Positions 16,566 through 24,633 of a DNA stretch of 64,000 bases are shown here, piece after piece. The notes beneath the pieces were generated by a model that worked only from the letters and a program-made list of their open reading frames with translations, ran no database searches and was not told the DNA's origin. A program made the position numbers and the translations under genes. The stretch spans positions 1,054,001 to 1,118,000 of the forward strand of contig CAVXIC010000039.1 of the NCBI GenBank assembly GCA_963761755.1. The letters are read 5' to 3'. Position 1 is the first letter of the stretch, and the number at the start of each line of letters is the position of its first letter. Source of the DNA: CAJXVA01 sp963761755. GTDB lineage: Bacteria; Myxococcota_A; Polyangia; Nannocystales; Nannocystaceae.

Positions 16566-18122
16566 TCACCGCGCTGAGGGGTGGTTCCAGGGCATGAGTT
16601 CGTCGAGGCGGGTGATCTTGTGGTCCGGGATGCGGGCCAGGGTGTCGGCGAGCCAGGCCTCGGGGTCGGCGCCGTTCAGCTTGGCGGTCTCGATCAGGGT
16701 GTAGGCCACCGCGGCGGCGCGGCCGCCGGCCTGCGAGCCCACGAAGAGGTAGTTCTTCCGCCCGAGGGCGATCGGCCTCATGGCGCGCTCGGCTGCGTTG
16801 TTCTCCGCCTCCAGGGTGCCGTGCTCGAGGTAGGGCCTGAGCTTGGGCAGGCGCACGAGGGCGTGGCGGATGGCGGCCGCGAGCGGGGTCTTGCCCGACA
16901 GGGCGGGCAGCTGAGCGGCGAGCCAGGCCTCGAGGTCGTCGAGGACGGGACGGGCGTCGGCCTGGCGCAGGCGCGCCCTCTCCTCGGGCGGCCGGCCGCG
17001 CGCCGCCTTCTCGACCGCGTAGAGCTCGGCGATGCGCCGGATCGCTTCCTCGGCGATCGCGGAGCCTTGCGAGCGGTGGACGTCGACGAACTTGCGCCGG
17101 ACGTGGGCCAGGCAGGCGACCTCACGGACGGCGTCCTTCCGGTACAGCTCCCTGAAGCCCGCGTAGTCGTCCGCGTGCATCCAGCCGGCGAAGGTCTTCA
17201 GGTGGCGCTGCGGGTGCTCGCCCCGGCGATCGGGGGAGAACTGGTACCAGGCCGCGGGCGGCGCCGGCCCGCCCCAGGGCCGCTCGTCGCGCACGTAGAC
17301 CCACATCCGCGCCGTGGTGGTCCTGCCGCGGCCGGGGGCGAGCATGGCCACGGGGGTGTCGTCGGCGAACAGCGCCTCGCCGCCGAGGGCGTGCCGCCCG
17401 ATGGCGGCCGCGAGCGGCTCCAGCAGCGCCGTCGATCGCCCGACCCAGTCCGCGAGGGTGGAGCGGTCCAGGTCGAGCCCGTCGCGGGCGTAGATCGTGC
17501 TCTGGCGGTACAGGGGAAGATGGTTGCCGAACTTCGAGACGAGGACGTGGGCCAGCAGCCCCGGCCCCGGGCGACCGCGTTCGATGGGCCGTGAGGGAAG
17601 CGGCGCCTGCACGAAGCGCTCGCAGCCCGAGCAGGCGAGGCGCGGTCGGGTGATGCGGTTCACGACGAAGCGCCCCGGCACGTACTCGAGCTCCTCGGTC
17701 ACGTCCTCGCCCAGGCGTCGGAGGCGGCCCCCGCAGCGAGCGCAGGCCTCCTCGGCCGGCGCGATCTCGACCTCCATGCGCGGGACGTGGTCGGGGATCG
17801 GTCGGCGCTTCGGACGGCGCGCCTCCTCGTCCTCGTCCTCCTCGGGGAGCCGCAGCCGGCCCATGATGGCGCCGGCCGCCACCTCGCTCGCCTCGAGCGC
17901 CAGCTGGAGCTGGTCGGCGCTCTCGCCCGAGGGGCCGAACCGGTGTGCCCGGTGGCCCGCGAGCTGATGGCGCAGCTTCTCGATCAGCAGCGCCTGGGCC
18001 TTCACCTCGGCGATCAGGAGCCGTGCGAGGGCCTTCAGATCGCCAGGGTCCTCGGGCAGCGGCACGGCCTCGTCGAGCATGGCCGATGATAGCATGGCGA
18101 GGTGCCGGTTGGGGATCCCCAA
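16566..18122 (-). CDS. tnpC: IS66-family transposase TnpC
   Basis: A 518-residue IS66 transposase; an internal ATG at 18095 (MLSSAMLDEAVPLPED) may be the real start. A coiled-coil leucine-rich N-terminus is followed by the zinc-finger segment (CARCGGRLRRLGEDVTEELE), then the DDE region with Asp in ALFADDTPVAML, Asp in WMHADDYAGF, and the C-terminal Glu region AENNAAERAMRPIALGRKN. The IS66 C-terminal domain is also present. All parts look intact. Confidence 0.93.
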   Translation of the reverse strand: MGIPNRHLAMLSSAMLDEAVPLPEDPGDLKALARLLIAEVKAQALLIEKLRHQLAGHRAHRFGPSGESADQLQLALEASEVAAGAIMGRLRLPEEDEDEEARRPKRRPIPDHVPRMEVEIAPAEEACARCGGRLRRLGEDVTEELEYVPGRFVVNRITRPRLACSGCERFVQAPLPSRPIERGRPGPGLLAHVLVSKFGNHLPLYRQSTIYARDGLDLDRSTLADWVGRSTALLEPLAAAIGRHALGGEALFADDTPVAMLAPGRGRTTTARMWVYVRDERPWGGPAPPAAWYQFSPDRRGEHPQRHLKTFAGWMHADDYAGFRELYRKDAVREVACLAHVRRKFVDVHRSQGSAIAEEAIRRIAELYAVEKAARGRPPEERARLRQADARPVLDDLEAWLAAQLPALSGKTPLAAAIRHALVRLPKLRPYLEHGTLEAENNAAERAMRPIALGRKNYLFVGSQAGGRAAAVAYTLIETAKLNGADPEAWLADTLARIPDHKITRLDELMPWNHPSAR

Positions 18123-18140
18123 CCGGCTGGCAGGACGATA

Positions 18141-18488
18141 TTATCCTGCCTTCAGCGGCCGCCATGGGCGGGCCGGGGTCCTCCAGTCCAGGCCCTCGAG
18201 CAGCATCGCCGTCTGCGCCGCGGTCAGCGCCACCTTGCCCTCGCTCGCCGAGGGCCAGGCGAAGCGGCCCCGCTCCAGCCTCTTGGAGAACAGGCACGAG
18301 CCCTGCCCGTCGAACCAGATCACCTTGATCAGGTCGCCGCGTCTGCCCCGGAAGATGAAGAGGTGCCCGGCATAGGGGTCGAGCTCGAGGGTCTTCTCGA
18401 TCTGCGCCGCCAGCGAGGCGAAGCCGCGGCGCATGTCGGTCACCCCCGCCGCGAGCCAGACCCGCGTGCCCACAGGGACCGGGATCAC
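18141..18488 (-). CDS. tnpB: IS66 accessory protein TnpB
   Basis: A 115-residue IS66 Orf2 protein beginning at GTG 18488 (VIPVPVGTRVWLAAGVTDMR). It shows the family core GHLFIFRGRRGDLIKVIWFD and GQGSCLFSKRLERGRFAWP. The start overlaps the tnpA stop by 4 bases (GTGA), the usual translational coupling in IS66. A longer frame extends upstream but only as the tnpA overlap. Confidence 0.92.
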   Translation of the reverse strand: MIPVPVGTRVWLAAGVTDMRRGFASLAAQIEKTLELDPYAGHLFIFRGRRGDLIKVIWFDGQGSCLFSKRLERGRFAWPSASEGKVALTAAQTAMLLEGLDWRTPARPWRPLKAG

Positions 18489-18859
18489 GGGCCCGACAGC
18501 CCGCGGATCAGCCGCGCCAGCGCCTCCGGATCGTAGGGCCCCACGACCTGAAGCCGGTGACCGCCCGCGAGCTCCAGCTCGATCCGGCCCGCAGGCGCCG
18601 GCGCATCCGCCTCGACGGGCTCGCGATCTGGCTCCACACCGGCATCGACAATCTCGACCGGAAGGAACCCCACGTGCTCCTCCACGGCCGCCTCGTCGGG
18701 CGCGAAGCGCGGGTTCCTCAGCCAGCTGAACACTAGGTTGGCGTTGACGTCGTAGCGCCGCGCGACCTGGCTCACGGAGATGCCGGGCAGCCGTGCCTGC
18801 ACGCAGATCATCCGCTTCTCGGCGTCCGACCACACCCTGCGCTTGCGTCGTCCACCCAC
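18485..18859 (-). CDS. tnpA: IS66 accessory protein TnpA (helix-turn-helix)
   Basis: A 124-residue protein with an N-terminal transposase-8-like helix-turn-helix (RRVWSDAEKRMICVQARLPG then ISVSQVARRYDVNANLVFSW). It is first in the IS66 operon and overlaps tnpB. It is intact. Confidence 0.9.
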   Translation of the reverse strand: MGGRRKRRVWSDAEKRMICVQARLPGISVSQVARRYDVNANLVFSWLRNPRFAPDEAAVEEHVGFLPVEIVDAGVEPDREPVEADAPAPAGRIELELAGGHRLQVVGPYDPEALARLIRGLSGP

Positions 18860-19269
18860 CCCGAGGTCCCGATAGTGTCCATCATCTCCTAATGGACATC
18901 ATCTCCCCGTAGCCCCGCCTCCGGCAGTGCAGGGAGCCCGGACGCTTACGGAGGGCCTGCGTGGCGAGGCGAGCCACGCCGAGCTCTGCAGGCGCGAGGG
19001 GATCGCGACCTCGACGTGCTACGGCTGGTCCAAGGAGTTCCTCGACGCCGGCAAGCGGCGCCTGGCGGGCGACCCTGTTCCGATGGCCCGGGACCACACT
19101 CAAAAATACACTTCATTGATGGACACGACCCTGGCGCCGACTGAAGGGCGTACCGCAAGGGTCACGCACTGCAAGAATCCGTTTGCGCGAATCTCCGACG
19201 CTGGCCATCAATACGGCGAAGTGCGACCGAGACGCGATCATGCGTAACCACACTGACGCCGGAGAGACG

Positions 19270-20466
19270 ATGGACGGCAGCCTGGACCCGCTCGGGGACG
19301 ACGCCCGGATCGACCAGCTCGTGGGCCGCCATGCGCGGCTCTTGTCGGACCGTCTCCAGGCGCACCGCGAGCAGCTCTTCCCGCCCAGCTCTCGAAAGCA
19401 GCTCAGGCGCTTCACCTCCGGCGAGGTGGCGGCCCTCCTAGGCGTCAAGGACGCCTACCTGCGCAAGATACACCTCGAGGGCCGCGGGCCCAACCCTGAG
19501 ATCCGCGGTGGCGGGCGGCGCTATTACTCGGCCGCCGAGATCCGCGAGCTTCGAGGCGTGCTCGAGGCCGGTGCCAAGACGGCCGGTACCTACCTGCCCG
19601 GCCGGCGCCCCGGCGACCACCTGCAGGTCATCTGCACCATCAACTTCAAGGGCGGCTCGGCCAAGACCACCACCGCCGCGCACCTTGCCCACAAGGCCGC
19701 GCTCGACGGCTATCGGGTGCTTGCGGTGGATCTCGACCCGCAGGCCTCGCTTTCGGCACTCCACGGCTTTCAGCCGGAGTTCGACCTCCTCGACGGCGGC
19801 ACGCTGCACGACGCGATCCGCTACGACGAGCCAGTGCCGATCACGGAGGTGATTCAGCCCACCTACTTCGCCGGGCTCGACATCGTGCCGGGCAACCTCG
19901 ACCTGATGGAGTTCGAGCACGAGACGCCGCGCGCGCTCACCGCCAAGGACGGCGAGCCCTTCTTCACACGCATCGGCTCGGCGCTCGCACAGGTTGAGGC
20001 TGACTACGACGTCGTGGTGATCGACTGCCCTCCGCAGCTCGGGTTCCTGTCGATGGCCGCGCTCTCGGCCGCGACCGCGATCCTCGTCACCGTGCATCCG
20101 CAGATGCTCGACGTGATGTCGATGTGCCAGTTCCTCCTGATGACCTCGAACCTGCTGGGCGTCGTGGCCGAGGCCGGGGGCGACATGAGCTACGATTGGA
20201 TGCGCTACCTTGTGACCCGCTACGAGCCGGGCGACGGACCACAGAACCAGATGGTGGGGTTCATGCGCTCGATGTTTGGCGCGCACGTGCTCAACAACGC
20301 AGTGCTGAAATCCACCGCCATCTCGGACGCCGGCATCACCAAGCAGACGCTCTACGAGGTCGAGCGCACCGCCTTCACCCGCTCCACCTATGAGCGCGCG
20401 CGCGAGAGCCTCGACGCGGTCAACGGCGAGATCGAGGGGCTGATCCAGCGGGCCTGGGGGCGCTGA
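19270..20466 (+). CDS. repA: Plasmid partitioning ATPase RepA of the RepABC system
   Basis: 398 residues from the ATG at 19270, preceded by ggagag; an ATG at 19240 in the same frame is possible. An N-terminal MerR-like helix-turn-helix (LRRFTSGEVAALLGVKDAYL) is followed by the ParA ATPase: deviant Walker A FKGGSAKTTTAAHL near residue 130, Walker A' VDLDPQASLS, and Walker B VVIDCPPQLGF. RepA and RepB together bind parS and segregate the plasmid, and RepA also represses the operon. The TGA overlaps the ATG of repB (TGATG), the usual coupling in repABC operons. Confidence 0.95.
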   Translation: MDGSLDPLGDDARIDQLVGRHARLLSDRLQAHREQLFPPSSRKQLRRFTSGEVAALLGVKDAYLRKIHLEGRGPNPEIRGGGRRYYSAAEIRELRGVLEAGAKTAGTYLPGRRPGDHLQVICTINFKGGSAKTTTAAHLAHKAALDGYRVLAVDLDPQASLSALHGFQPEFDLLDGGTLHDAIRYDEPVPITEVIQPTYFAGLDIVPGNLDLMEFEHETPRALTAKDGEPFFTRIGSALAQVEADYDVVVIDCPPQLGFLSMAALSAATAILVTVHPQMLDVMSMCQFLLMTSNLLGVVAEAGGDMSYDWMRYLVTRYEPGDGPQNQMVGFMRSMFGAHVLNNAVLKSTAISDAGITKQTLYEVERTAFTRSTYERARESLDAVNGEIEGLIQRAWGR

Positions 20467-21419
20467 TGGCGCGCAAGAACCTCCTCGCCGGCCTCACCGG
20501 GACGCCCTCCCCCACCGCCTCGGACGCCTCCGCCGCCCCTTCGGGTGCCTCCCCTCCCCTGCCCCGCCGGCGCACCGGCGCCGTGGGCGCAGTGGGCCAG
20601 TCGATCGCCGGCCTGCGCGCCAACGCCGTGGTCGAAATTCCCGCCGACATGATCGACCACGGGGGACTGCACGACCGGCTCGGCGAGGAGGCGGAGGCGC
20701 ACCGCGCGCTGGTGGAGTCGATCCGCGAGTACGGCCAGCAGGTGCCTGTGCTGGTGCGCCACTCGCCCAACCACGAGGGGCGCTACGAGGCGATCTACGG
20801 CCGGCGCCGAATCGCGGCGCTCAAGGAGCTGCGCCGCCCAGTGCGCGCCATGGTACGCGACATGCCCGACCGCGAGTTGATCGTGGTTCAGGGCCAGGAG
20901 AACGCCGCCCGGCGCGACCTCACCTTCATCGAGAAGGTCAACTTTGCGCGCCAGATGCGCGAAATGGGGTTCGAGCGCCGCGTGATCTGCGACACGCTGC
21001 ACATCGACAAGACTGCGATCAGCCGGATGCTCGCGGTGGCCGGCGCGGTGCCCGAGCGGCTGATCGAGGCGATCGGCCCCGCCCCCGCAGTGGGGCGAAA
21101 TCGCTGGCAGGCACTGGCGCAGCGGCTGGCGGCCCGCCCGCCCGACGCTGCCGCGCTCAAGGCCTGGGCGCACGAACTAGGGAGCGTTGAGGGCTCGGAC
21201 GCGCGCTTCGAGGCGGCGATGGCCGCGCTTGACGCGCCTAGACCCCCCTCCCCCGCACCGCGGTCCTTGTCGGGCGTGGACGGCGCGTCGCTCGGCATCG
21301 TGCGAGAGGGGTCCGAGGGCATGACGCTCCGACTCAACCCGGCCGACGGATTCGATCGCTGGCTCGTTGACAACATCAAGGAGATTCACCGCCGCTTCCA
21401 AGAGGCACGCGGCGAATAG
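20466..21419 (+). CDS. repB: Plasmid partitioning protein RepB (ParB family)
   Basis: A 317-residue ParB-like protein. The N-terminal ParB domain has the motifs VLVRHSPNHEGRYEAIYGRR and QGQENAARRDLTFIEKVNFA, followed by the helix-turn-helix CDTLHIDKTAISRMLAVAG and a C-terminal dimerisation region. It binds the parS palindromes found on both sides of repC and delivers them to RepA. Its start overlaps the repA stop. Length and order are normal for Rhodobacterales repABC. Confidence 0.95.
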   Translation: MARKNLLAGLTGTPSPTASDASAAPSGASPPLPRRRTGAVGAVGQSIAGLRANAVVEIPADMIDHGGLHDRLGEEAEAHRALVESIREYGQQVPVLVRHSPNHEGRYEAIYGRRRIAALKELRRPVRAMVRDMPDRELIVVQGQENAARRDLTFIEKVNFARQMREMGFERRVICDTLHIDKTAISRMLAVAGAVPERLIEAIGPAPAVGRNRWQALAQRLAARPPDAAALKAWAHELGSVEGSDARFEAAMAALDAPRPPSPAPRSLSGVDGASLGIVREGSEGMTLRLNPADGFDRWLVDNIKEIHRRFQEARGE

Positions 21420-21618
21420 CGCGCCAGCGCTCCCGCAACCTGAGAAAGAGGAGGAGAGGGCCCGATAAAGAGGAAAGCCTCCGAGAACTTAATCCCGAAG
21501 GCCTCCAATAAAGGCCCAAGAGCCCCTGAGTGTGACAACCCAAGGCTTACGGGATGAGTTGACAGCTGTCAACTCCGACGTCCTCGTCGGGCGATCCCGT
21601 TCGGCCCCATGACGGCCT
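21420..21618 (-). ncRNA. repB-repC intergenic region, expected site of the counter-transcribed incompatibility RNA
   Basis: 199 bases of lower GC than their surroundings separate repB from repC. In repABC plasmids this interval encodes a small antisense RNA on the strand opposite repC that limits RepC translation. The minus strand has a possible -35 (ttgtca near 21530) but no certain -10 or T-tract terminator, so the RNA is predicted from position only. A parS palindrome lies in its 3' part. Confidence 0.35.
21556..21575. promoter_or_regulatory. parS centromere site 1
   Basis: gagttgacagctgtcaactc is a perfect 20-bp palindrome. Its core GTTGACAGCTGTCAAC fits the repABC parS pattern GTTNNNNGCNNNNAAC. 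It lies between repB and repC, a usual place for parS, and is repeated at the end of repC. Confidence 0.85.
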
Positions 21619-22707
21619 ATGAGACACATCAGCACCACTACGGCGCGCAGCCCGCGCGCCGACGGCTCCCCTGCGCGCGTCGCAGACGAAGGCCCGCGCA
21701 AGTGGGACCTTTTGGATCAGCTCGCCGAAGCGCGCGAGGCGTTCGGGCTCAAGCCCGCGCAGCTCGCGGTGCTGCGCGTCCTCCTGAGCTTCTACCCCGA
21801 GGACCGCCTGCCCCGGCGCAGCCCGGCAGTGATATTCCCGTCCAATCGCGTGCTCTCTGAACGGCTCCACGGCATGCCCGAGAGCACGTTGCGCCGTCAC
21901 CTCGCCCGTCTTGTGGTCGCGGGCGCCATCGAGCGGCGCGACAGCCCCAACCGCAAGCGCTTCGTGATCCGGGGCGAGGCCCCCCTACCCTTCGGCTTCG
22001 ACCTCGCGCCACTGGCGGCGTTGGCGTCGCAGATTAGCGCGGTCGCCGAGCGCGCGCGCCGCGAGGCCGAGTGCGCTCGCGGCATCCGAATGCGGATCCG
22101 GCTCCTACTCGTACAGTTGGCTGAGGCCGGAGCGGCGCCGTCCGTCCTCGCCGAGGGCGCACGCGTCCTGCGCCGCCGCCTCGCCGCCGACGCGCTCGAC
22201 GCCATAGCTGCTGGACTGCGTAAGCTCGCCGAGGCGCTGGCGTCCAATCTGGTCGTCGCTGCCGCCCAAAACGAGCGTCCACAAGAACCGGAAGAAAGAC
22301 CCCGACAAGAGAGCGACGAGACCACCGAGGACGCAAGGGGCAGGGACCACGCTTCGGAGGACGAGCCGCGAAGGGCCGAGAACAAGCAGAGTGCTCGGGA
22401 CCTCACGCTGGAAGATGCTTGGGCGTGTTGCCGGAAGATGGAGGACTACCGCGAACCGAGGGATGGGAACTGGAACGGTTTCGCCGAATGTGGCCATCGA
22501 GCGGGACGCGCATTGGGCATCTCCGCCGAGACGTGGCGATGGGCTGCTGGGCGGCGAAGTGCCATCTGGGCAGCGGGGCTGGTGGGGCTGATGCTGCGCC
22601 ACGCGGAGCGCATCGCGCGTCCCGACGCCTATTTCCGCGCGCTCGTCGGCCGGGCTGAGCAGGGCCGCTTTGACCTCGTAAGCGCGCTCCGACGCGGTCG
22701 GAGTTGA
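21619..22707 (+). CDS. repC: Plasmid replication initiator RepC
   Basis: A 362-residue RepC protein, the initiator that acts on an origin inside its own gene. The N-terminal winged-helix DNA-binding region is clear: LKPAQLAVLRVLLSFYPED, PSNRVLSERLHGMPESTLRR, HLARLVVAGAIERRDSPN. The central segment near codons 220-270 is unusually AT- and charge-rich, compatible with the internal origin. The C-terminal RepC domain (WRWAAGRRSAIWAAGLVGLM and DAYFRALVGRAEQGRF) is present. Its TGA is embedded in the second parS palindrome. Start chosen at the ATG at 21619; nothing better is upstream. Confidence 0.93.
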   Translation: MRHISTTTARSPRADGSPARVADEGPRKWDLLDQLAEAREAFGLKPAQLAVLRVLLSFYPEDRLPRRSPAVIFPSNRVLSERLHGMPESTLRRHLARLVVAGAIERRDSPNRKRFVIRGEAPLPFGFDLAPLAALASQISAVAERARREAECARGIRMRIRLLLVQLAEAGAAPSVLAEGARVLRRRLAADALDAIAAGLRKLAEALASNLVVAAAQNERPQEPEERPRQESDETTEDARGRDHASEDEPRRAENKQSARDLTLEDAWACCRKMEDYREPRDGNWNGFAECGHRAGRALGISAETWRWAAGRRSAIWAAGLVGLMLRHAERIARPDAYFRALVGRAEQGRFDLVSALRRGRS

Positions 22708-22720
22708 CAGCTGTCAACTT
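22701..22720. promoter_or_regulatory. parS centromere site 2, overlapping the repC stop codon
   Basis: gagttgacagctgtcaactt repeats the 16-bp core GTTGACAGCTGTCAAC seen upstream of repC. The repC stop codon TGA (22705-22707) is part of the palindrome. Two identical cores bracket repC. Confidence 0.85.
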
Positions 22721-22731
22721 TTCTCTGGTCA

Positions 22732-22745
22732 ACCCAGTACTGGGT
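22732..22745. repeat. Palindrome downstream of repC
   Basis: acccagtactgggt is a perfect 14-bp palindrome only 11 bases after parS site 2. Its role is unknown; it could be an additional protein-binding site of the replicon or the upstream operator of a gene removed by rearrangement. Confidence 0.4.
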
Positions 22746-22802
22746 CGACGTGCGGCTTCCAGTGACCGGCGAAGGAGGATTGCAGGCAGGAAGGGCGCGG
22801 CC

Positions 22803-22901
22803 GTGGCCAAGACGCGGAAGTCTTCGTTTACGCTGAGTTTCTCACGGCCCGAGGATCAGAGCCAGCCCCACGAGGGCTGCGGCCAGGCGGAGGAGCGGTG
22901 A
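22803..22901 (+). other. Short open frame at the replicon boundary, possibly a truncated gene start
   Basis: A GTG at 22803 opens a 32-codon frame starting VAKTRKSSFTLSFSRPED, with gaaggagg about 25 bases upstream. The opening residues look protein-like, but the frame runs into the 3' end of the convergent TRAP permease gene. I do not recognise it. It may be the 5' stub of a plasmid gene cut off when the transporter region was joined. Confidence 0.25.
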
Positions 22902-24629
22902 GCGGCGCCGGCCGATGAGCCCGGTCGAGACGAGGGCCAGCCCCAGGCCGATGCGCCCGGCGGCCAGGAGCGCCGCGCCCGGCGTCGCCGCGAGCCCGAT
23001 CAGCGCGGGCTGCGCGATCATGCCGAGCGGGATCAGGTAGAGCCCGAGGCCGAGCGCCATGGCCGTGGTCGCGACCCGCAGCCAGTTCTCCCCGATCATG
23101 CCCGCGGCGATGAAGACCGCGCCGCAGACGGGCGGCGTGATGGTCGACAAGAGCGCGTACCAGAAGACGAAGAGGTGGGCCTGGAGCACCGGCAGGCCGA
23201 GCGCGGTCAGCGCAGGGCCCGCGACCGAGACGCAGATGACGTAGGCCGCGGTGGTGGGGACCTCCATGCCGAGCACCAGGCAGGCCAGCGCGGTCAGCAG
23301 CAGCGTGGGCCAGAGCGCGCCGCCCGAGATCGAGAGGATCGCCGAGGTGATCTTGACGCCCAAGCCCGTGGCGCCGAGCACGCCCACGACGAGCGAGGCG
23401 CACAGGATGATCGAGCCGATCAGCGCCACCTGGCGCGCGGCGGCCAGAAGCGCCGCCTCGGCGCGCCGCGCGGCCCGACGGAGGTCGAGGCGCAGGTCGG
23501 CGCCGGCGAGCAGGAGCACGGCGGCGGCGAGGATCGCCAGGCAGGCCGCGTATTGCGGCGTCACGCGCGCGCCGAACATGCCCCAGAGCAGGACGGCGAA
23601 GGGCACGGCGAAGAAGGCCGAGGTCAGCGCCACGTCGCGCAGGGCGGGGCGGTCGGCCTCGTCGATGCCGCGCAAATCGTAGCGCGCGGCGCAGGCGTCG
23701 ATGCCGACCCAGACGGCGAGGAAGTAGAGCGCCGCCGGCAGCGCGGCCGCGGCCATGATCGCGGTGTAGGGCTCGCCCGTGAGCTCCACCATGACGAAGG
23801 CGCCCGCACCCATCAGCGGCGGCATGATCTGTCCGCCCGAGGAGGCCACCGCCTCGACGGCGGCGGCGATGCGCCTGGGGTAGCCCAGCCGCTCCATGGC
23901 GGGCAGCGTCACCGCGCCGGTGGAGGCGACGTTGGCCGAGGCCGAGCCCGAGATCGAGCCGAAGAGCGCCGAGGCCAGCACCGAGACCTTGGCCGCGCCC
24001 CCCTCGAGGCGCCCCGCGGCGGCCGCCGCGAGGTTCATGAAACCCTGTCCCGCCTCGCCCGCGTTCAAGACGGCGCCGAAGATGACGAACACCGCGACGA
24101 CGCCCACCGAGACCCCGGTGAGCGGCCCCCAGAGCCCCCCCTCGGCCAGCGTCAGCGTGCCCAGCAGGCTCTCGGGCGGCAGCCCCGCATGGCCGAAGCG
24201 GCCGGGCAGGTGCTGGCCCAGGGCGGCGTAGGCCAGCGCCGCGCAGGCGACCAGCGGCAGCGGCCAGCCGATGGCGCGGCGCGCCGCCTCGATCGCGACC
24301 GCGAGCAGCACGACGCCGATCGCCATCTGTCCGGGCCCTTCGGCGAAGCCGTACTGGTCGGCGAGCCGGTCGTGGCTCCACGCCACCCAGAGCGCGGCCG
24401 CCACCCCCGCCGCGCAGACGGTCGCGCCGGTCGCGCGCCGCAGCCCCGAGGCCCCCCAGACCAGCACCCAGGGCAGCACCAGCGCCATGTGCAGCGGCCG
24501 GGCGACGAGGTTCGGCACCAGCCCCCAAAAGACGATGCCGACATGGAAGGCGACGCTCGCCGCCGCGAGCGCGAGCCAGGCCGCGCGCGCCGGCCCCGCC
24601 GCGGCGAGGGGACCGTCGAGGGTGCTCAC
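22842..24629 (-). CDS. TAXI-type TRAP transporter fused permease (4TM plus 12TM)
   Basis: A 595-residue membrane protein starting at GTG 24629. An N-terminal group of about four hydrophobic helices corresponds to the small TRAP subunit, fused to a DctM-like large subunit with some twelve helices. TRAP signatures include GSISGSASANVASTGAVTLP and VASSGGQIMPPLMGAGAFVM, and a second half with VLGMEVPTTAAYVICVSVAG and STITPPVCGAVFIAAG. It transports an organic acid or amino acid with Na+ or H+, delivered by the TAXI binding protein whose gene ends 4 bases upstream. The substrate cannot be told. Confidence 0.92.
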   Translation of the reverse strand: MSTLDGPLAAAGPARAAWLALAAASVAFHVGIVFWGLVPNLVARPLHMALVLPWVLVWGASGLRRATGATVCAAGVAAALWVAWSHDRLADQYGFAEGPGQMAIGVVLLAVAIEAARRAIGWPLPLVACAALAYAALGQHLPGRFGHAGLPPESLLGTLTLAEGGLWGPLTGVSVGVVAVFVIFGAVLNAGEAGQGFMNLAAAAAGRLEGGAAKVSVLASALFGSISGSASANVASTGAVTLPAMERLGYPRRIAAAVEAVASSGGQIMPPLMGAGAFVMVELTGEPYTAIMAAAALPAALYFLAVWVGIDACAARYDLRGIDEADRPALRDVALTSAFFAVPFAVLLWGMFGARVTPQYAACLAILAAAVLLLAGADLRLDLRRAARRAEAALLAAARQVALIGSIILCASLVVGVLGATGLGVKITSAILSISGGALWPTLLLTALACLVLGMEVPTTAAYVICVSVAGPALTALGLPVLQAHLFVFWYALLSTITPPVCGAVFIAAGMIGENWLRVATTAMALGLGLYLIPLGMIAQPALIGLAATPGAALLAAGRIGLGLALVSTGLIGRRRSPLLRLAAALVGLALILGP

Positions 24630-24633
24630 CGCC

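Larger units (their letters stand above)
16552..18949. mobile_element. IS66-family insertion sequence, complete
   Basis: A 2398-bp element with ends gtatgcgtccggcg at 16552 and the matching inverted repeat ending gcccggacgcttac at 18949. It is flanked by a perfect 8-bp target duplication, ggagggcc, at 16544-16551 and 18950-18957, the size expected for IS66. It carries tnpA, tnpB and tnpC in that order on the minus strand, and sits inside an older IS3-type element. Confidence 0.95.
16431..19078 (+). pseudogene. IS3-family orfA remnant, split by the IS66 element
   Basis: An orfA starts at the ATG at 16431 behind an aaggagcgaag ribosome site and reads ARAALKDIRRATRRRFSAEE through KVRVVLEG up to 16551. 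The frame resumes exactly at 18958 as LRGEASHAELCRREGIATST and CYGWSKEFLDAGKRRLAGD, then loses homology near 19078. Removing the IS66 element and one copy of the duplicated target restores a perfect helix-turn-helix IS3-type orfA. The rest of orfA, all of orfB and the right end of the element are missing; the repABC upstream region begins there. Confidence 0.82.
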
